A DNA stretch of 64,000 bases, from assembly GCF_040183065.1 (NCBI RefSeq), contig NC_091125.1, positions 129,053,121 through 129,117,120 on the forward strand, given 5' to 3'. Below the pieces are notes generated by a model that saw only the letters and a program-made list of their open reading frames with translations, made no database searches and was not told the DNA's origin. This DNA is from Periplaneta americana. Taxonomy: Eukaryota; Arthropoda; Insecta; Blattodea; Blattidae. A program made the translations under genes and the position numbers. This document shows positions 1 through 9,757 of the stretch, piece after piece (positions within the stretch are counted from its first letter, which is position 1; the number at the start of each line of letters is the position of its first letter).

Positions 1-950
1 AGATAATTTTCCAAATCATTGTCATAAGAGTCATATATGCAAATTCTGTTGTACCTAAAAAACCTAAATTTGACCTTAAGAACTAGAAAAACCTAGATAA
101 TAATTAATAGTGTATTTCTCTATATTTACTACGTTTTGTATAAATATATTTATAAATTTCAGTACATGTTCTAATTTTTGTTCTCTTCTGCACTGGAGAA
201 AGTGGCCCAATCTGCAGTCTTTACCTCTTAAGTTATTTGTTGTTTTGGATATAATGGTTAACAGGGAATTCTGTCTGTCTTTGTATACCGGGCCGTCCTT
301 CTGAGGATTCATCCTCTCAAGTGGACTGATTGGGATTGCATGTATTTCGGAATTTTCACTGATCTCAGATATGATATGTCAGTCGAAAGGTATGAAATGA
401 ATGAACTTTCTCTTCTGCGAAATAGTCGCTTTGTTGAAATTCGTGGAGTTTTCGGATATTTCGCTGATAGAAGACTCAGATCTTGCGTGTGCGGGTACGA
501 GCTGTGAACTTTTCTGAGGTCTCTGTGCAGTCTGTCTTATTCTGGTGTTAATGTTGAATTTTTATATTCTGTGTTTTGTTAAGCTATGCCAAAACAAGTG
601 AAATCACATTTATTACGATAGTGGATTGGAAATGATTCCATCTTTACCACCGAGAGGAAAGTTATGTTATTTAAAATTGATTGTAAGCGTACATTTTTAA
701 TAATCAGGCAATTTTTGGACCCCTTTCACAGATCGGACAAAAACCTAAAAAAAGAAACTTATTTCACCTATTCCAATAACCTAAAATGGACTTATTAAAA
801 ATCTAAAAATCCGGTCCCTACTTATTATAATTGCATACGTATTAGCCACTACTTTCCTTGTTTATGGATGATTATTTATTTTATTTTACTATTTACCGTT
901 GATATAATATGATCGATATTTTTTTTTTATTTGGAACTGTTCGTATGCCA
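1..950. other. No gene recognised
   Basis: AT-rich sequence with only short spurious frames. I see no splice-flanked exon, transposon terminus or repeat unit here. If the beta-subunit gene that starts at 4858 continues leftwards, this would lie in its first intron. Confidence 0.5.
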
Positions 951-953
951 TTA

Positions 954-1173
954 AGCCTTGGTTTTTCTGAACCGACGCATGCGACGTGTGAGGTGCGAGG
1001 CCCGCTCGCACAAATCCGGACTACACGAGAGATAGTGAGTGGCTTCTGTGACTGCAAGGTGCACAGGCCTCGCATCTCGCAGTTATAGAAACCACTCGCT
1101 ATCTCTCGTGTAGTCCGGATTTGTGCGAGTCGGGCCTCGCACGTCGCATGCGTCGGTTCAGAAAGCCAAGGCT
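954..1173. mobile_element. Palindromic PIF/Harbinger-like MITE, copy 1
   Basis: A 220-bp near-palindrome begins AGCCTTGG and ends CCAAGGCT. The inverted repeat continues through GAACCGAC and much of the interior, including a long match around the TCTCGTGTAGTCCGGA segment. It is flanked by TTA at 951-953 and 1174-1176. Three-base TWA target duplications are known for PIF/Harbinger elements. A second copy at 27911-28122 has TAA on both sides. No transposase is encoded. Confidence 0.8.
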
Positions 1174-1762
1174 TTAGTGTCATTACATTCGACCTCTCTC
1201 TTAAACTGTTACCGGTATATGAACACTCTTCCATACACTCCATGAAAGAGTATTTTATTATTTATTACAAATTAATTCTTCTGACTAACACACATCATAA
1301 AATGAAACATGTATAACCCTTTAGACTTTCAAAATTTTCTTTTATCTAACATCTCGATTAAGTCTGAATAGGTTTAATCAACATCTAAGAATAATTAATA
1401 ATTGACAACTTTCAGCTCAAAGATCCTTTAGTTCACACACGATCATTTGAAAAGACCCTGCAAAGGCTATGGTATAGAAGTTTCCTGATTGGTTAGTCAT
1501 GCTAAGGAACATTTGTGGGCTATATGAAGCAAATTTGTAAAAAGTAAGTTACTGAATATCCATATGAATGGAACTGAAAAAATGCGGATGACAGAAAATA
1601 CTGAAAAAAGAGAAAATACGATATACTTTCAATCACGATAAGAGGGCCCTTGTTGATAAATATACTAAGAGTTAACAAATGCATAATTCGAAATATGAGG
1701 AGAGGGGACTGTTAAAGAAAAGTCGCCTATAGTTCAAAATATGGGAGGGACGGAACTGTTAA

Positions 1763-2449
1763 GGGGGTAGTGACATGTGAAATTTTGATCATTTTCAATA
1801 AAAAATCGCATTTTCGCTTTCTTGTAAAAAATGAATCAGCAGTCTCATATTTATATGTTGAACACGTTTGAGCGTTCGATAGCACAAAAATTACGCAATA
1901 TATAAATGGCTGCACCCTTTAACTTCAGTTCCATGCAAATTTTACAAGCTTTTTTTCACATTTTTCACCACATTCCGTCACGTTAGAAGTATAAAGGCTC
2001 TTACAATTTTGATGCTAGAAATATGAAATTTTTTACTGCATGTCCTACACACTGTGATTAAGAAAATAGCATAAGGAGTTTTATGAATAAATGAATACTT
2101 TTTGAAATAGAAAATGAAATATTTATAGTGGCAAAGGAAAATTTCTATTTTTAGATATGCAGTGGTTATAAAATGTGTTGTCCCCTTTTGTAGTAAATAT
2201 ATAGGAAAACTAATGCGTGATGTTTCTCTAGCAAAAAAAGAAATCAAACATTTTACTGAAAAATTGAGCGACATATTTAATTTTGAAATATGCAAATTTT
2301 TCAAAATATTTTTGTTAATAATTCAGAAATTGACTCACAGTAATGAAACTTCACCATATAATTATCTATCACACCGTGATTATGTGCGCAAAAAATCAAG
2401 GACGTGGCTTGAAAAATGTAGAAAATAGAAATTTCACCCATCATCTCCC
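1763..2449. mobile_element. TTAA-flanked non-autonomous DNA transposon
   Basis: Terminal inverted repeats GGGGGTAGTGACATGTGAAA (left) and a right end reading GGGAGATGATGGGTGAAATT on the opposite strand bound 687 bp. Both ends abut TTAA (1759-1762 and 2450-2453). TTAA targets are typical of piggyBac and Kolobok elements. I cannot choose between them without a transposase, and the interior holds no convincing coding sequence. The 15-base string TTAAAGAAAAGTCGC occurs both at 1711 and at 2450, outside the left end and across the right end. Confidence 0.65.
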
Positions 2450-2764
2450 TTAAAGAAAAGTCGCTCGACACAAAATAACGACAAAAATTTGAAATAATTC
2501 TTACTTCGGATCGTAAAAAGTCTCATAGAAATTGCTGTGAACGAGCTAGTAACCGATTTCAATAGTTTGAATATTATAGGTTTTGTATAATATTGCTAAG
2601 AATTCTTAACACAACTTGTTTTTGACAGAGAGTTCGTGATGTAAATTTTGTCATTGCCCAGAAAATATTAGTCACTTCTTCGTGGTAAAAGATATATAGG
2701 TCATACATCCTCTAGTTGCTGCAGGTGCAATACCTAAGTATCAAATTTATCTGTAATTTTACTT

Positions 2765-3020
2765 GTCCACACCTGTGGAGTAACGGTTAGCATGTCTGGC
2801 CGCGAAACCTGGTGGCCCGGGTTCGATTCCCGGTCGGGGCAAGTTCCCTGGTTGAGGTTTTTTCCGGGGTTTTCCCTCAACCCATTACGAGCAAATGCTG
2901 GGTAACTATCGGTGCTGGACCCCGGACTCATTTCACTGGCATTATCACCTTCATCTCATTCAGACGCTAAATAACCTAAGCTGTTGATAAAGCGTCGTAA
3001 AATAACCTACTGAAAAAAAA
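2765..3020 (+). mobile_element. tRNA-derived SINE (family A), copy 1
   Basis: The head has a pol III A box (TGGAGTAACGGTTAGC) and B box (GGGTTCGATTCC). The body contains GGTTGAGGTTTTTTCCGGGG and the tail a TTGATAAAGCGTCGTAAAAT segment ending in an A-rich run. Other copies in the window are at 7672-7907, 24764-25012, 40049-40240 (headless) and 46410-46671. It resembles the tRNA-derived SINEs described in termites and cockroaches, but I cannot name the family with certainty. Confidence 0.85.
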
Positions 3021-3482
3021 ATTATTTTAAAAAAATAAGAAATTCCTTTACTAGGTTAGAGAAACTCTTTTCTTTCATAATATGTTCAAAATGACCAAAT
3101 GCGTAATATTTAAACGATTTCACGACAATCAACTAGTTGTAATGGGCCGAGATCCCAACTGAAAATTTGACGAATGAAAGGAATACAGGACGTTGATGTG
3201 ATATTAAGCATTTTGACATCGTTAAATATTTGCCATTCATCAGCTTCAGATATTCATCGACTCTTAGGACAAAAATCCACATTTTTCTCTTAATGTGTCT
3301 CAAACTTAGTATAATATCTTATATTAATAAAAAATTGAATTACCAACAAGCAAGCAGAAAATACATTACAAAACAAAAAATCCAAACCAATAAAGAAAAA
3401 ATTTTCTTAAAACAATAAAAATAAAGTGCCTGAATAAAGGATTGACATGATTCTTGGGATAAATTAAGCAATTTATATAACT

Positions 3483-3995
3483 GCACGCATTGTATTCTTC
3501 ACCTGACATAATTATGAACATTAAATCCAGACGTTTGAGATGGGCAGGGCATGTAGCACATATGGGCGAATCCAGAAATGCATATAGAGTGTTAATTGGG
3601 AGGCCGGAGGGAAAAAGATCTTTAGGGAGGCCGAGACGTAGATGGGAAGATAATAGGGGAAGTTGTAAGCCCTATCCTCGCCGTGTTAAATTTAGCAACT
3701 TCAGGTACACTTATCTCAGAAACTATTCAATCTACATCTATGAAAATTTGCACACCTGTAGTTGTGATCTTCCTTAACCTACCGACTTTTTCTTAATTTA
3801 TTAGTATAGCTAAAAACCAAAAAAATGTTAATTTTGATCCAAATCAGCTTACAACCTCCCCTTAAAATGGATTTGAGGGAGGTGAGATATGATGATAGAG
3901 AATGGATTAATCTTGCTCAGGATAGGAACCAATGGCGGGCTAATGTGAGGGCGGCAATGAACCTCCGGGTTCCTTAAAAGCCAGTAAGTAAGTAT
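3483..3995 (+). mobile_element. LINE 3'-end fragment (family 1), interrupted by a MITE
   Basis: The sequence encodes the C-terminal tail of a non-LTR retrotransposon ORF2. Motifs visible are RLRWAGHVAHMGESRNAYRV and GRPRRRWEDN, then after the MITE DLREVRYDDREWINLAQDR and a stop after AAMNLRVP. It ends with a short GTAAGTAAGTA tail at about 3984-3995. The same tail occurs at 18685-19429 (five partial copies), 19482-19860, 25775-25936, 29788-30850 and 31376-31590. Clade not assigned. The upstream RT and endonuclease domains are absent (5' truncation). Confidence 0.85.
3656..3861. mobile_element. 206-bp MITE inserted in the LINE tail
   Basis: It begins GGGGAAGTTGTAAGC and ends GCTTACAACCTCCCC, an inverted repeat with one mismatch. 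The LINE sequence on its two sides joins exactly as in the uninterrupted copy at 31441-31460, so the boundaries are precise, although no target duplication is left. No coding capacity. Confidence 0.75.
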
Positions 3996-4728
3996 ATAAT
4001 TCAAACGTGAAAATCTAATTTGGGGCCCAAGGAAAGTAATGTTTTTGGAAAAAAAATAAATAAATAAATTTTGGACCGGCCTAACTCCATTAGAAATTGA
4101 CCCAGAGTAAATCTGTCGCGAAAATGATCCCCTACATATGGAGAATGTTACATACCAAATTTATGTATTTATCTTGAACCATTCAAAAGATATGCCACAT
4201 TATATAAGCACTTCAGAAAAAATATGTCTGTTTGAATATTTATGGGATAACATGATTATCGATTGAAAATAATAATTTTAATTTACAACATAGCCGCATA
4301 TTTAAGGTTTAATTTAGTAGGCTACCTCAATAAAGTCTTGAAAGTCTAGTTTTTGTCCGTCGGAAAATGTGGAATACTCTTTTTTTTTTCTGTAGTTTTA
4401 AAAGGCGTTCCTTACTTTGGTTTACAAGATCAATATTTTTGTTAAATTATTGAAACTGATTATAATTATTTTTTTCTATTATGTTTTTTGTGGTGTTTGA
4501 GTTTGAAGGTGGCGTATGGTATAGAAAGTATAGTGCGTTTATGTTATAAATGCCCAAATAATTATGAAATTATTAAGATAATGGGTACAAGTTATATATT
4601 TTTGAAAACTAGAAGAAATGAGCTTCCAAATGAGGCAAAAACATTATTTACCGAAATTCTGAAGAAGTGTGACATTTCTAGAGTCAATGTGTACATTAAC
4701 TTGCCGTCAGAGTGTGAAGTGTACTTAC
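3996..4728 (-). other. Presumed start of intron 1 of the beta-subunit gene
   Basis: AT-rich sequence directly after the splice donor of the exon at 4729-4858 (minus strand). No second exon of the gene is seen between here and position 1, so the intron would continue past the window edge. No transposon boundary recognised. Confidence 0.45.
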
Positions 4729-4858
4729 CCCAGCTCTTGGCAGTCCTGCCCAGGAACTCGTGGGTCTCGGCGTTCCATATCTCCTTGCGCACGTTCTCCG
4801 ACCAGCGCAGCCGCTCCGGCTTGACGTAGGGGAACTCGTAAGTGGAGCTGTTGTGCAT
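4729..4858 (-). CDS. Na+/K+-ATPase beta subunit (nervana-like), first coding exon
   Basis: The exon encodes the 43-residue cytoplasmic N-terminus of a beta subunit of the plasma-membrane sodium pump, which in animals is needed for folding, delivery and cation affinity of the alpha subunit. It opens with ATG at 4858, reads MHNSSTYEFPYVKPERLRW, then the family-typical WNAETHEFLGRTAKSW just before the membrane segment. It ends one base into the next codon at a strong donor, GTAAGTAC. Exon GC content is far above its flanks. The transmembrane helix and ectodomain must lie in later exons at lower coordinates, outside or unrecognised in the window. Insect relatives are called nervana; which paralogue this is cannot be told from 43 residues. 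Its position downstream of the beta-type exon at 54749-54917 suggests a tandem gene pair. Confidence 0.82.
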
Positions 4859-5140
4859 AGCTGCGTTCGCTGCCGACTGACTGCCGTTGTTCCCTCGACT
4901 AACAGCACACGCTGTCGCATCCCACGGTCAGCGGATTTCTCCGGATTAATCTAGCAGATCACTTATAATCCCAATCGGCTGGCTGGACCTCTCGAGTGAT
5001 TGCGGGACTCGGGCAGATACCTGGTCGCAAGGCCGCGAAGGAACTCCTCCCGCGCGCGGGGTGGCACGTGGACAGACCCTCCGCAACTGTTCACGGCGCT
5101 GAAGTGCGTAAACAGCTTGGTGGGACTTGCACGTTGCGTC
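4859..5140 (-). promoter_or_regulatory. CpG-rich promoter and 5'UTR of the beta-subunit gene
   Basis: Directly upstream (minus strand) of the start codon lies a GC- and CpG-rich block, unlike the AT-rich surroundings. On the minus strand it contains GATTATAAGT (TATA-like, 4963-4968) with an inverted CCAAT (ATTGG) immediately before it at 4971-4978. A start site about 30 bases downstream would fall near 4935 and leave a 5'UTR of roughly 80 bases. This is inference from motif spacing. Confidence 0.5.
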
Positions 5141-5369
5141 AACCGTCTATGCGTTAGCCGATATTGACGGAATTACGATGTTTTCAATGTCTTTCCGTCG
5201 CGCTTCTTCAAGCGGTTGCCTTCTAGCTACAAATCCTGGGGATCCGAGTTTCATTCCCAGTCGGAGAATTGAAACACAGACATAAGTAGCAGCTAGTACT
5301 CCCTTCGTTCGACCAGAGACATTCTGTGGAATAAGAAAGTCCTTATGAATGGATTGGGAAAGAAATAAG

Positions 5370-6307
5370 TAGGGCTAGGATTTTGATGAAATTGCATCTT
5401 TTTACTAGTAAGCCAGAAACACAGCTGCTTTAGTATTTATATGTTATGTGATAAACTGAGTGTTTTAAGACATATTTGTTAGGGCATTTTTTTTTTTTTT
5501 TGCATTTTTGGCCTGTTTCTACTCATAAGAGCATCTTTTGTATTATTATTATGACATTTTTAAGGCATTTTCATTTAATTTTGGCCATAAATGCCCATTA
5601 TTAATATAAAATAATGTTTATTTCCTTTGATATTTGTCTACATATTTTGTCCATTAATACCCATTATTTTTTTACTTGGTTATTTAACGACGCTGTATCA
5701 ACTACGAAGTTATTTAGCGTCGATGGAATTGTTGATAGCGATATGATATTTGGCGAGATGAGGCCTAGGATTCGCCATAGATTACCTGACATTGTCCTAC
5801 AGTTGGGGAAAAAACTCGGAAAAAAACCCAACCAGATTCACAGCCCAAGTGAGAATCGAACCCGCGACCGAGTGCAACTCCGGATCGGCAGGCAAGCGCC
5901 TTAACCGACCAAGCTACGCCGATGGCTAATACCCATTATTTTGTACAATATTTTAATCGTTTTTCTACACAAATATTGTCATTTTAACGTAGTACACTCC
6001 AACCACCCCTTCAATATAGACACCTCTATACCGTCTAATTCCAGATAAGAGTGGCCTTGTGGTAGACTATATGGAAACTACATCAGGTAAAATAATTAAT
6101 TAAAGTGTACCGCATAGAAAAAATAATTATGTAAAATTAAATAAACTTAAATGTTGGTACTACTCGTAGAATTTAATTTAATTACTAGTCTAAATATTAA
6201 GTAGTACAAAACCTCTTTTCCTACTAAGCCAATTACGTAAGAACAATTTTTAGGGCATTTTAAGGGCATTTTTGAAAGATTTTTAGGTCATCAAAATCCT
6301 ATCCCTA
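5370..6307. mobile_element. hAT-like non-autonomous transposon containing a SINE
   Basis: Terminal inverted repeats TAGGGCTAGGATTTTGATGA (left) and its near-complement at the right end bound 938 bp. An exact 8-bp duplication GAAATAAG flanks it at 5362-5369 and 6308-6315, as expected for hAT transposition. About 256 bp of the interior is a later SINE insertion. No transposase remains; the interior is AT-rich with GGCATTTT-type repeats. Confidence 0.85.
5671..5926 (-). mobile_element. tRNA-derived SINE (family B)
   Basis: On the minus strand the head carries an A box (TAGCTTGGTCGGTTAAGG) and a B box (GGGTTCGATTCTC), and the body contains TTGGGTTTTTTCCGAG. It is flanked by a perfect 16-bp duplication TAATACCCATTATTTT (5655-5670 and 5927-5942), typical of LINE-assisted insertion. 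Its 3' end (GTTGATACAGCGTCGTTAAA) resembles the end of family A, so both probably use the same LINE machinery. Confidence 0.9.
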
Positions 6308-6942
6308 GAAATAAGAATTGGGAAAGCTTTCCTAATAAAAAAAATCTGTCATTAAAATGACACATAATTTACTAGTACATGTTTTATGACATTTGTTACA
6401 ATTCAGTTCTCTTATCATGTTATTAATGACACTAGGAGTGCCAGGGGTAATTTCCTATAGTCCGGATCAGCTTACTTAATACCCTAAGGGTGAAACCTAA
6501 CCATTTTTCCACTATTACTAAATATGTTAGTGGATTATAGTGATTTTCTAGCTCTCAGACTGAAATTTCTTTTACCAACTTCGTTTCAAATTTCGGGTAC
6601 TGACAAATACTACAACTGGCAGTTATTTTCTAACTGTTATGTTCACAGCAATGATTTCGGTTTACAGTAAAGCAAACTGATGAAAATACAAGTAAGTAAA
6701 TACATTTTTAGGTTAGATCTCATGAATCGTAAACTCTTTAGTGAAAGCAATAAATTTCATGTTGCCTGACAAAATAAATTGTATTATTAGATCACACTAA
6801 TCCTAATTACCAACATAATATGCGAGAAGACCAAGAGGAAAATATAATATTTCATAAATAAATTATTGAACCATTTAGGAAACATCTCGCAACATGAAGA
6901 TGAGATGTGGTAAATAAGCAAGACATTGTTATTGTTAACACT

Positions 6943-6943
6943 A

Positions 6944-7013
<70 letters not shown>
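6943..7013. repeat. (ATT)n microsatellite
   Basis: Uninterrupted ATT repeats, about 23 units. Confidence 0.95.
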
Positions 7014-7480
7014 TCAGTACGTAGCATTCTGATTTTACCCTCTTTGGTGATATCTGGTATTAGTTGGCAACACTGAAGAGACGGCCAAATTAGCCTTTTA
7101 GAAACTACTCTTACGTGATCCTCACTATACTCAAATCCCAACCTTTACCTGCCCGTGGTGCAATCTGATTCTACAGAAAAGACAATGGGGACCGAGTCAC
7201 GGCGGTATAACCGTTCCATCAGATGCAGAGGAAATTCTGTATCTTCAGCCTGTCCAGAGGCTAAAGGTGGCAACCCCACCACTGGACTTGTTTTTCTCTT
7301 GGCTAGCAACCAATTGGAAGGACTAAAGAATTACTTTCAAGTCTCACTACATTTCTCCGCAGCAAAACTTGTCTTTATAATAAACCTGTCGAACAAGTTT
7401 CATGTTTTAAATCATCATTATCATTATCATTTGAGCTATGAACAAGAAAAGGATATTTCTACATTTTCAAACCTTCTCTT

Positions 7481-8092
7481 GTCCAAAAACATACAAGAAT
7501 TAAAGCCTATGAAAGATTGGCGAGACCTGTTCTCATGTATGGAAGTGAAGCTTGGACAATACGTAAACATGATGAACACCGAATCACTGCCAATGAAATG
7601 AAGTTTTTAAGAAGAACTGCTGGCTATACTAGATTAGACAAGAATACAAATTTGAATAATTTGAAAGAATTTTTTTTATTTTATTGGGTTATTTTACGAC
7701 GCTTTATCAACGTCTAGGTTATTTAGCGTCTGAATGAAATGGTGATAATGCCGGTGAAATGAGTCCGGGGTCCAACACCGAAAGTTACCCAGCATTTGCT
7801 CGTATTGGGTTGAGGAAAAACCAGGTAACTTGCCCCGACCGGGATTCGAACCCGGGCCACCTGGTTTCGCGGCCAGACGCGCTGACCGTTACTCCACAGG
7901 TGTGGACTTGAAAGAATTAAATATTGACCCAATTTGAGAGAAAATTCAAAATTATAGACAGAAATGGGAATCTCGTATACTCAGGATGCCTAGAACAAGG
8001 GTACCACGCCAAGCACTAAATTACCTCCCTTTAGGAACAAAATCTTTGGGCCGTCCGCTGAAACATGGAGTGAGACAGTAACAGGCCACGTG
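7481..8092 (+). mobile_element. LINE ORF2 C-terminal fragment (family 2), split by a SINE
   Basis: It encodes a non-LTR retrotransposon ORF2 tail: LARPVLMYGSEAWTIRKHDE, then NEMKFLRRTAGYTRLDKNTN, and after the SINE a stretch ending GRPLKHGV. This pattern (Y.SE.W..R, EMK.LRR..G, GRP) is typical of the region after the RT domain. The family differs from LINE family 1. The fragment is 5' truncated and lacks the RT catalytic motif. Upstream, 7014-7480 holds nothing I recognise. Confidence 0.75.
7672..7907 (-). mobile_element. tRNA-derived SINE (family A), copy 2
   Basis: Minus-strand copy with the B-box-containing head at the right end (ACTCCACAGGTGTGGA on the plus strand) and the TTTACGACGCTTTATCAAC tail at the left. 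It is flanked by an 11-bp duplication TTGAAAGAATT (7661-7671 and 7908-7918). It interrupts LINE family 2, so it is younger than that copy. The body is shorter than in copy 1. Confidence 0.9.
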
Positions 8093-9754
8093 ATAAGAAG
8101 AAACTACCACTACAATTAATTTTCTTGAACTATTTCTTGAACGTAAAATGAAGTATTTTATTATACGTTCAAATGAGAATATAAGCTTTCGTTTTCTAGA
8201 TTGCAAAGGAAAAGTATTCTTTATAACCCCAGAAGTAAGATATTTTATTTCATTCATACCTCTGTTGGGCACGTTGGAGAAGTTACCTGTACGTATATAG
8301 ACACTTGCGTCCTTTAAAGACCCCTGCATTTTTTAACAAGACATCTTGTGGTTTTAATTGTCACTTCATTGTAGTCATCAAGACAATAAATGAATCACAA
8401 TCACAAATCACAATTTTTTGCATAAGAACAAAATATTAGGGTAATACGTATTCTTTGTTGGGCACTTGGGATCTTTGCATTTTTAACAAAAAAATTTACA
8501 GTTATATAATTTCATTACAATCGTTAAAAACATAAATCATAATTTGTTATAATAATTATTTGCAACTGTTTTATCAATAAAATTATTGTACAGACAAACC
8601 GACAATTAACTCATACTGTATTTCCATTGGAATCTTCAGAAGCCTCTAGTGCCCATCGAAAGAATTATTAAATGTCAGATCAAAAAGGAATGCAAAATTT
8701 TAAATTTTAAATTTAATTAATGCTCAAAATCAAACAAAAAAGATATTTTGGACGCTGGTGAAACGGATATCTACATGTCATTCACTACACATTATAGAAA
8801 AGATCTCGAGTCTCGAAAGACCCATGTGCCCATCGAAAGGTTAAACATTGTAAGATTTCATTTTTAAGAACACTTTTTTTGTTTGATATGAACTGGCACA
8901 ATTTCGTTAGTTGCTTTGTTTTGCATGTATAATACAAAATAATCACAAAGAAAATAATTGATTTTGACTTGAATCGTCATTGTGTGCTTTTCAATTCAAA
9001 TAAAGATCAATTTATTTTTACTACTAAAATAATTACATTTCATGTGAATCATTTCCGAACAAATTGACTCCTGAATACAGAATATTTATGAAAAATCCGC
9101 CCTATTGAAGAGGAGAAATTACTACATACATAAAAGGAAGGCATCCCCAAAATCAATTTTTTCAGTATCAAGAGTGCAAAAAGTGCATTACCGTGAACAT
9201 CTTGACTTAGATTTTGTTTTGCATCACAATACTTTATTATTCACTTCGGCTCTCCCTAGATGGCTCTTTCCCTTTCGCTTATAAGTTTGCATTTGTTTGG
9301 CTATGTTGTCATCACATTATTAGTTAAGATGGTTTGCACATTTTATCTGTATTGTTTTAGTTTATAATTTAAATGCTTATTTTCTGTTTAATAATTTTAT
9401 TTATTTTATGATCAGTTAATTTATGTCTGGCAGCTAGTCTAAATTTCATTTTAGCTATTTTTACTCGAAGATAATTTTGTATTATTGGGTACCAGAATTT
9501 GCACCCACATTAGCATTGGGTGACTCTAGCATTATTTAGTAGAAATTTACTGCAGTAGTGTATTTTTTATTCATGCGCTTTTTATTTTAAGATTTTAAAT
9601 TACTAAGTCACACGCAAGTAAGAACCTTGGTATTTTTTGCTCCTGCATGACAATTATAAAAATCTCGGATTTTGTCCAGTAACATTCTGGCTGAATTTTT
9701 GACCCAGTTTAAGAAAAGAGACCTTCGCGTGACAAAATACGGACAGAAAGTGGG
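8093..9754. other. No gene recognised
   Basis: AT-rich sequence. The string TGCCCATCGAAAG occurs twice (near 8650 and 8829), but no element boundaries are visible. No exon-like open frame with splice signals. Confidence 0.5.
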
Positions 9755-9757
9755 TAC

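Noticed and set aside
2765-2850. The SINE heads considered as true tRNA genes
   Set aside because: They have A and B boxes but no complete acceptor and anticodon stems, and each is followed by the SINE body.
7155-7601. A 148-codon frame before the LINE fragment
   Set aside because: It overlaps the LINE fragment in a different frame; the residues matching LINE ORF2 lie in the other frame.
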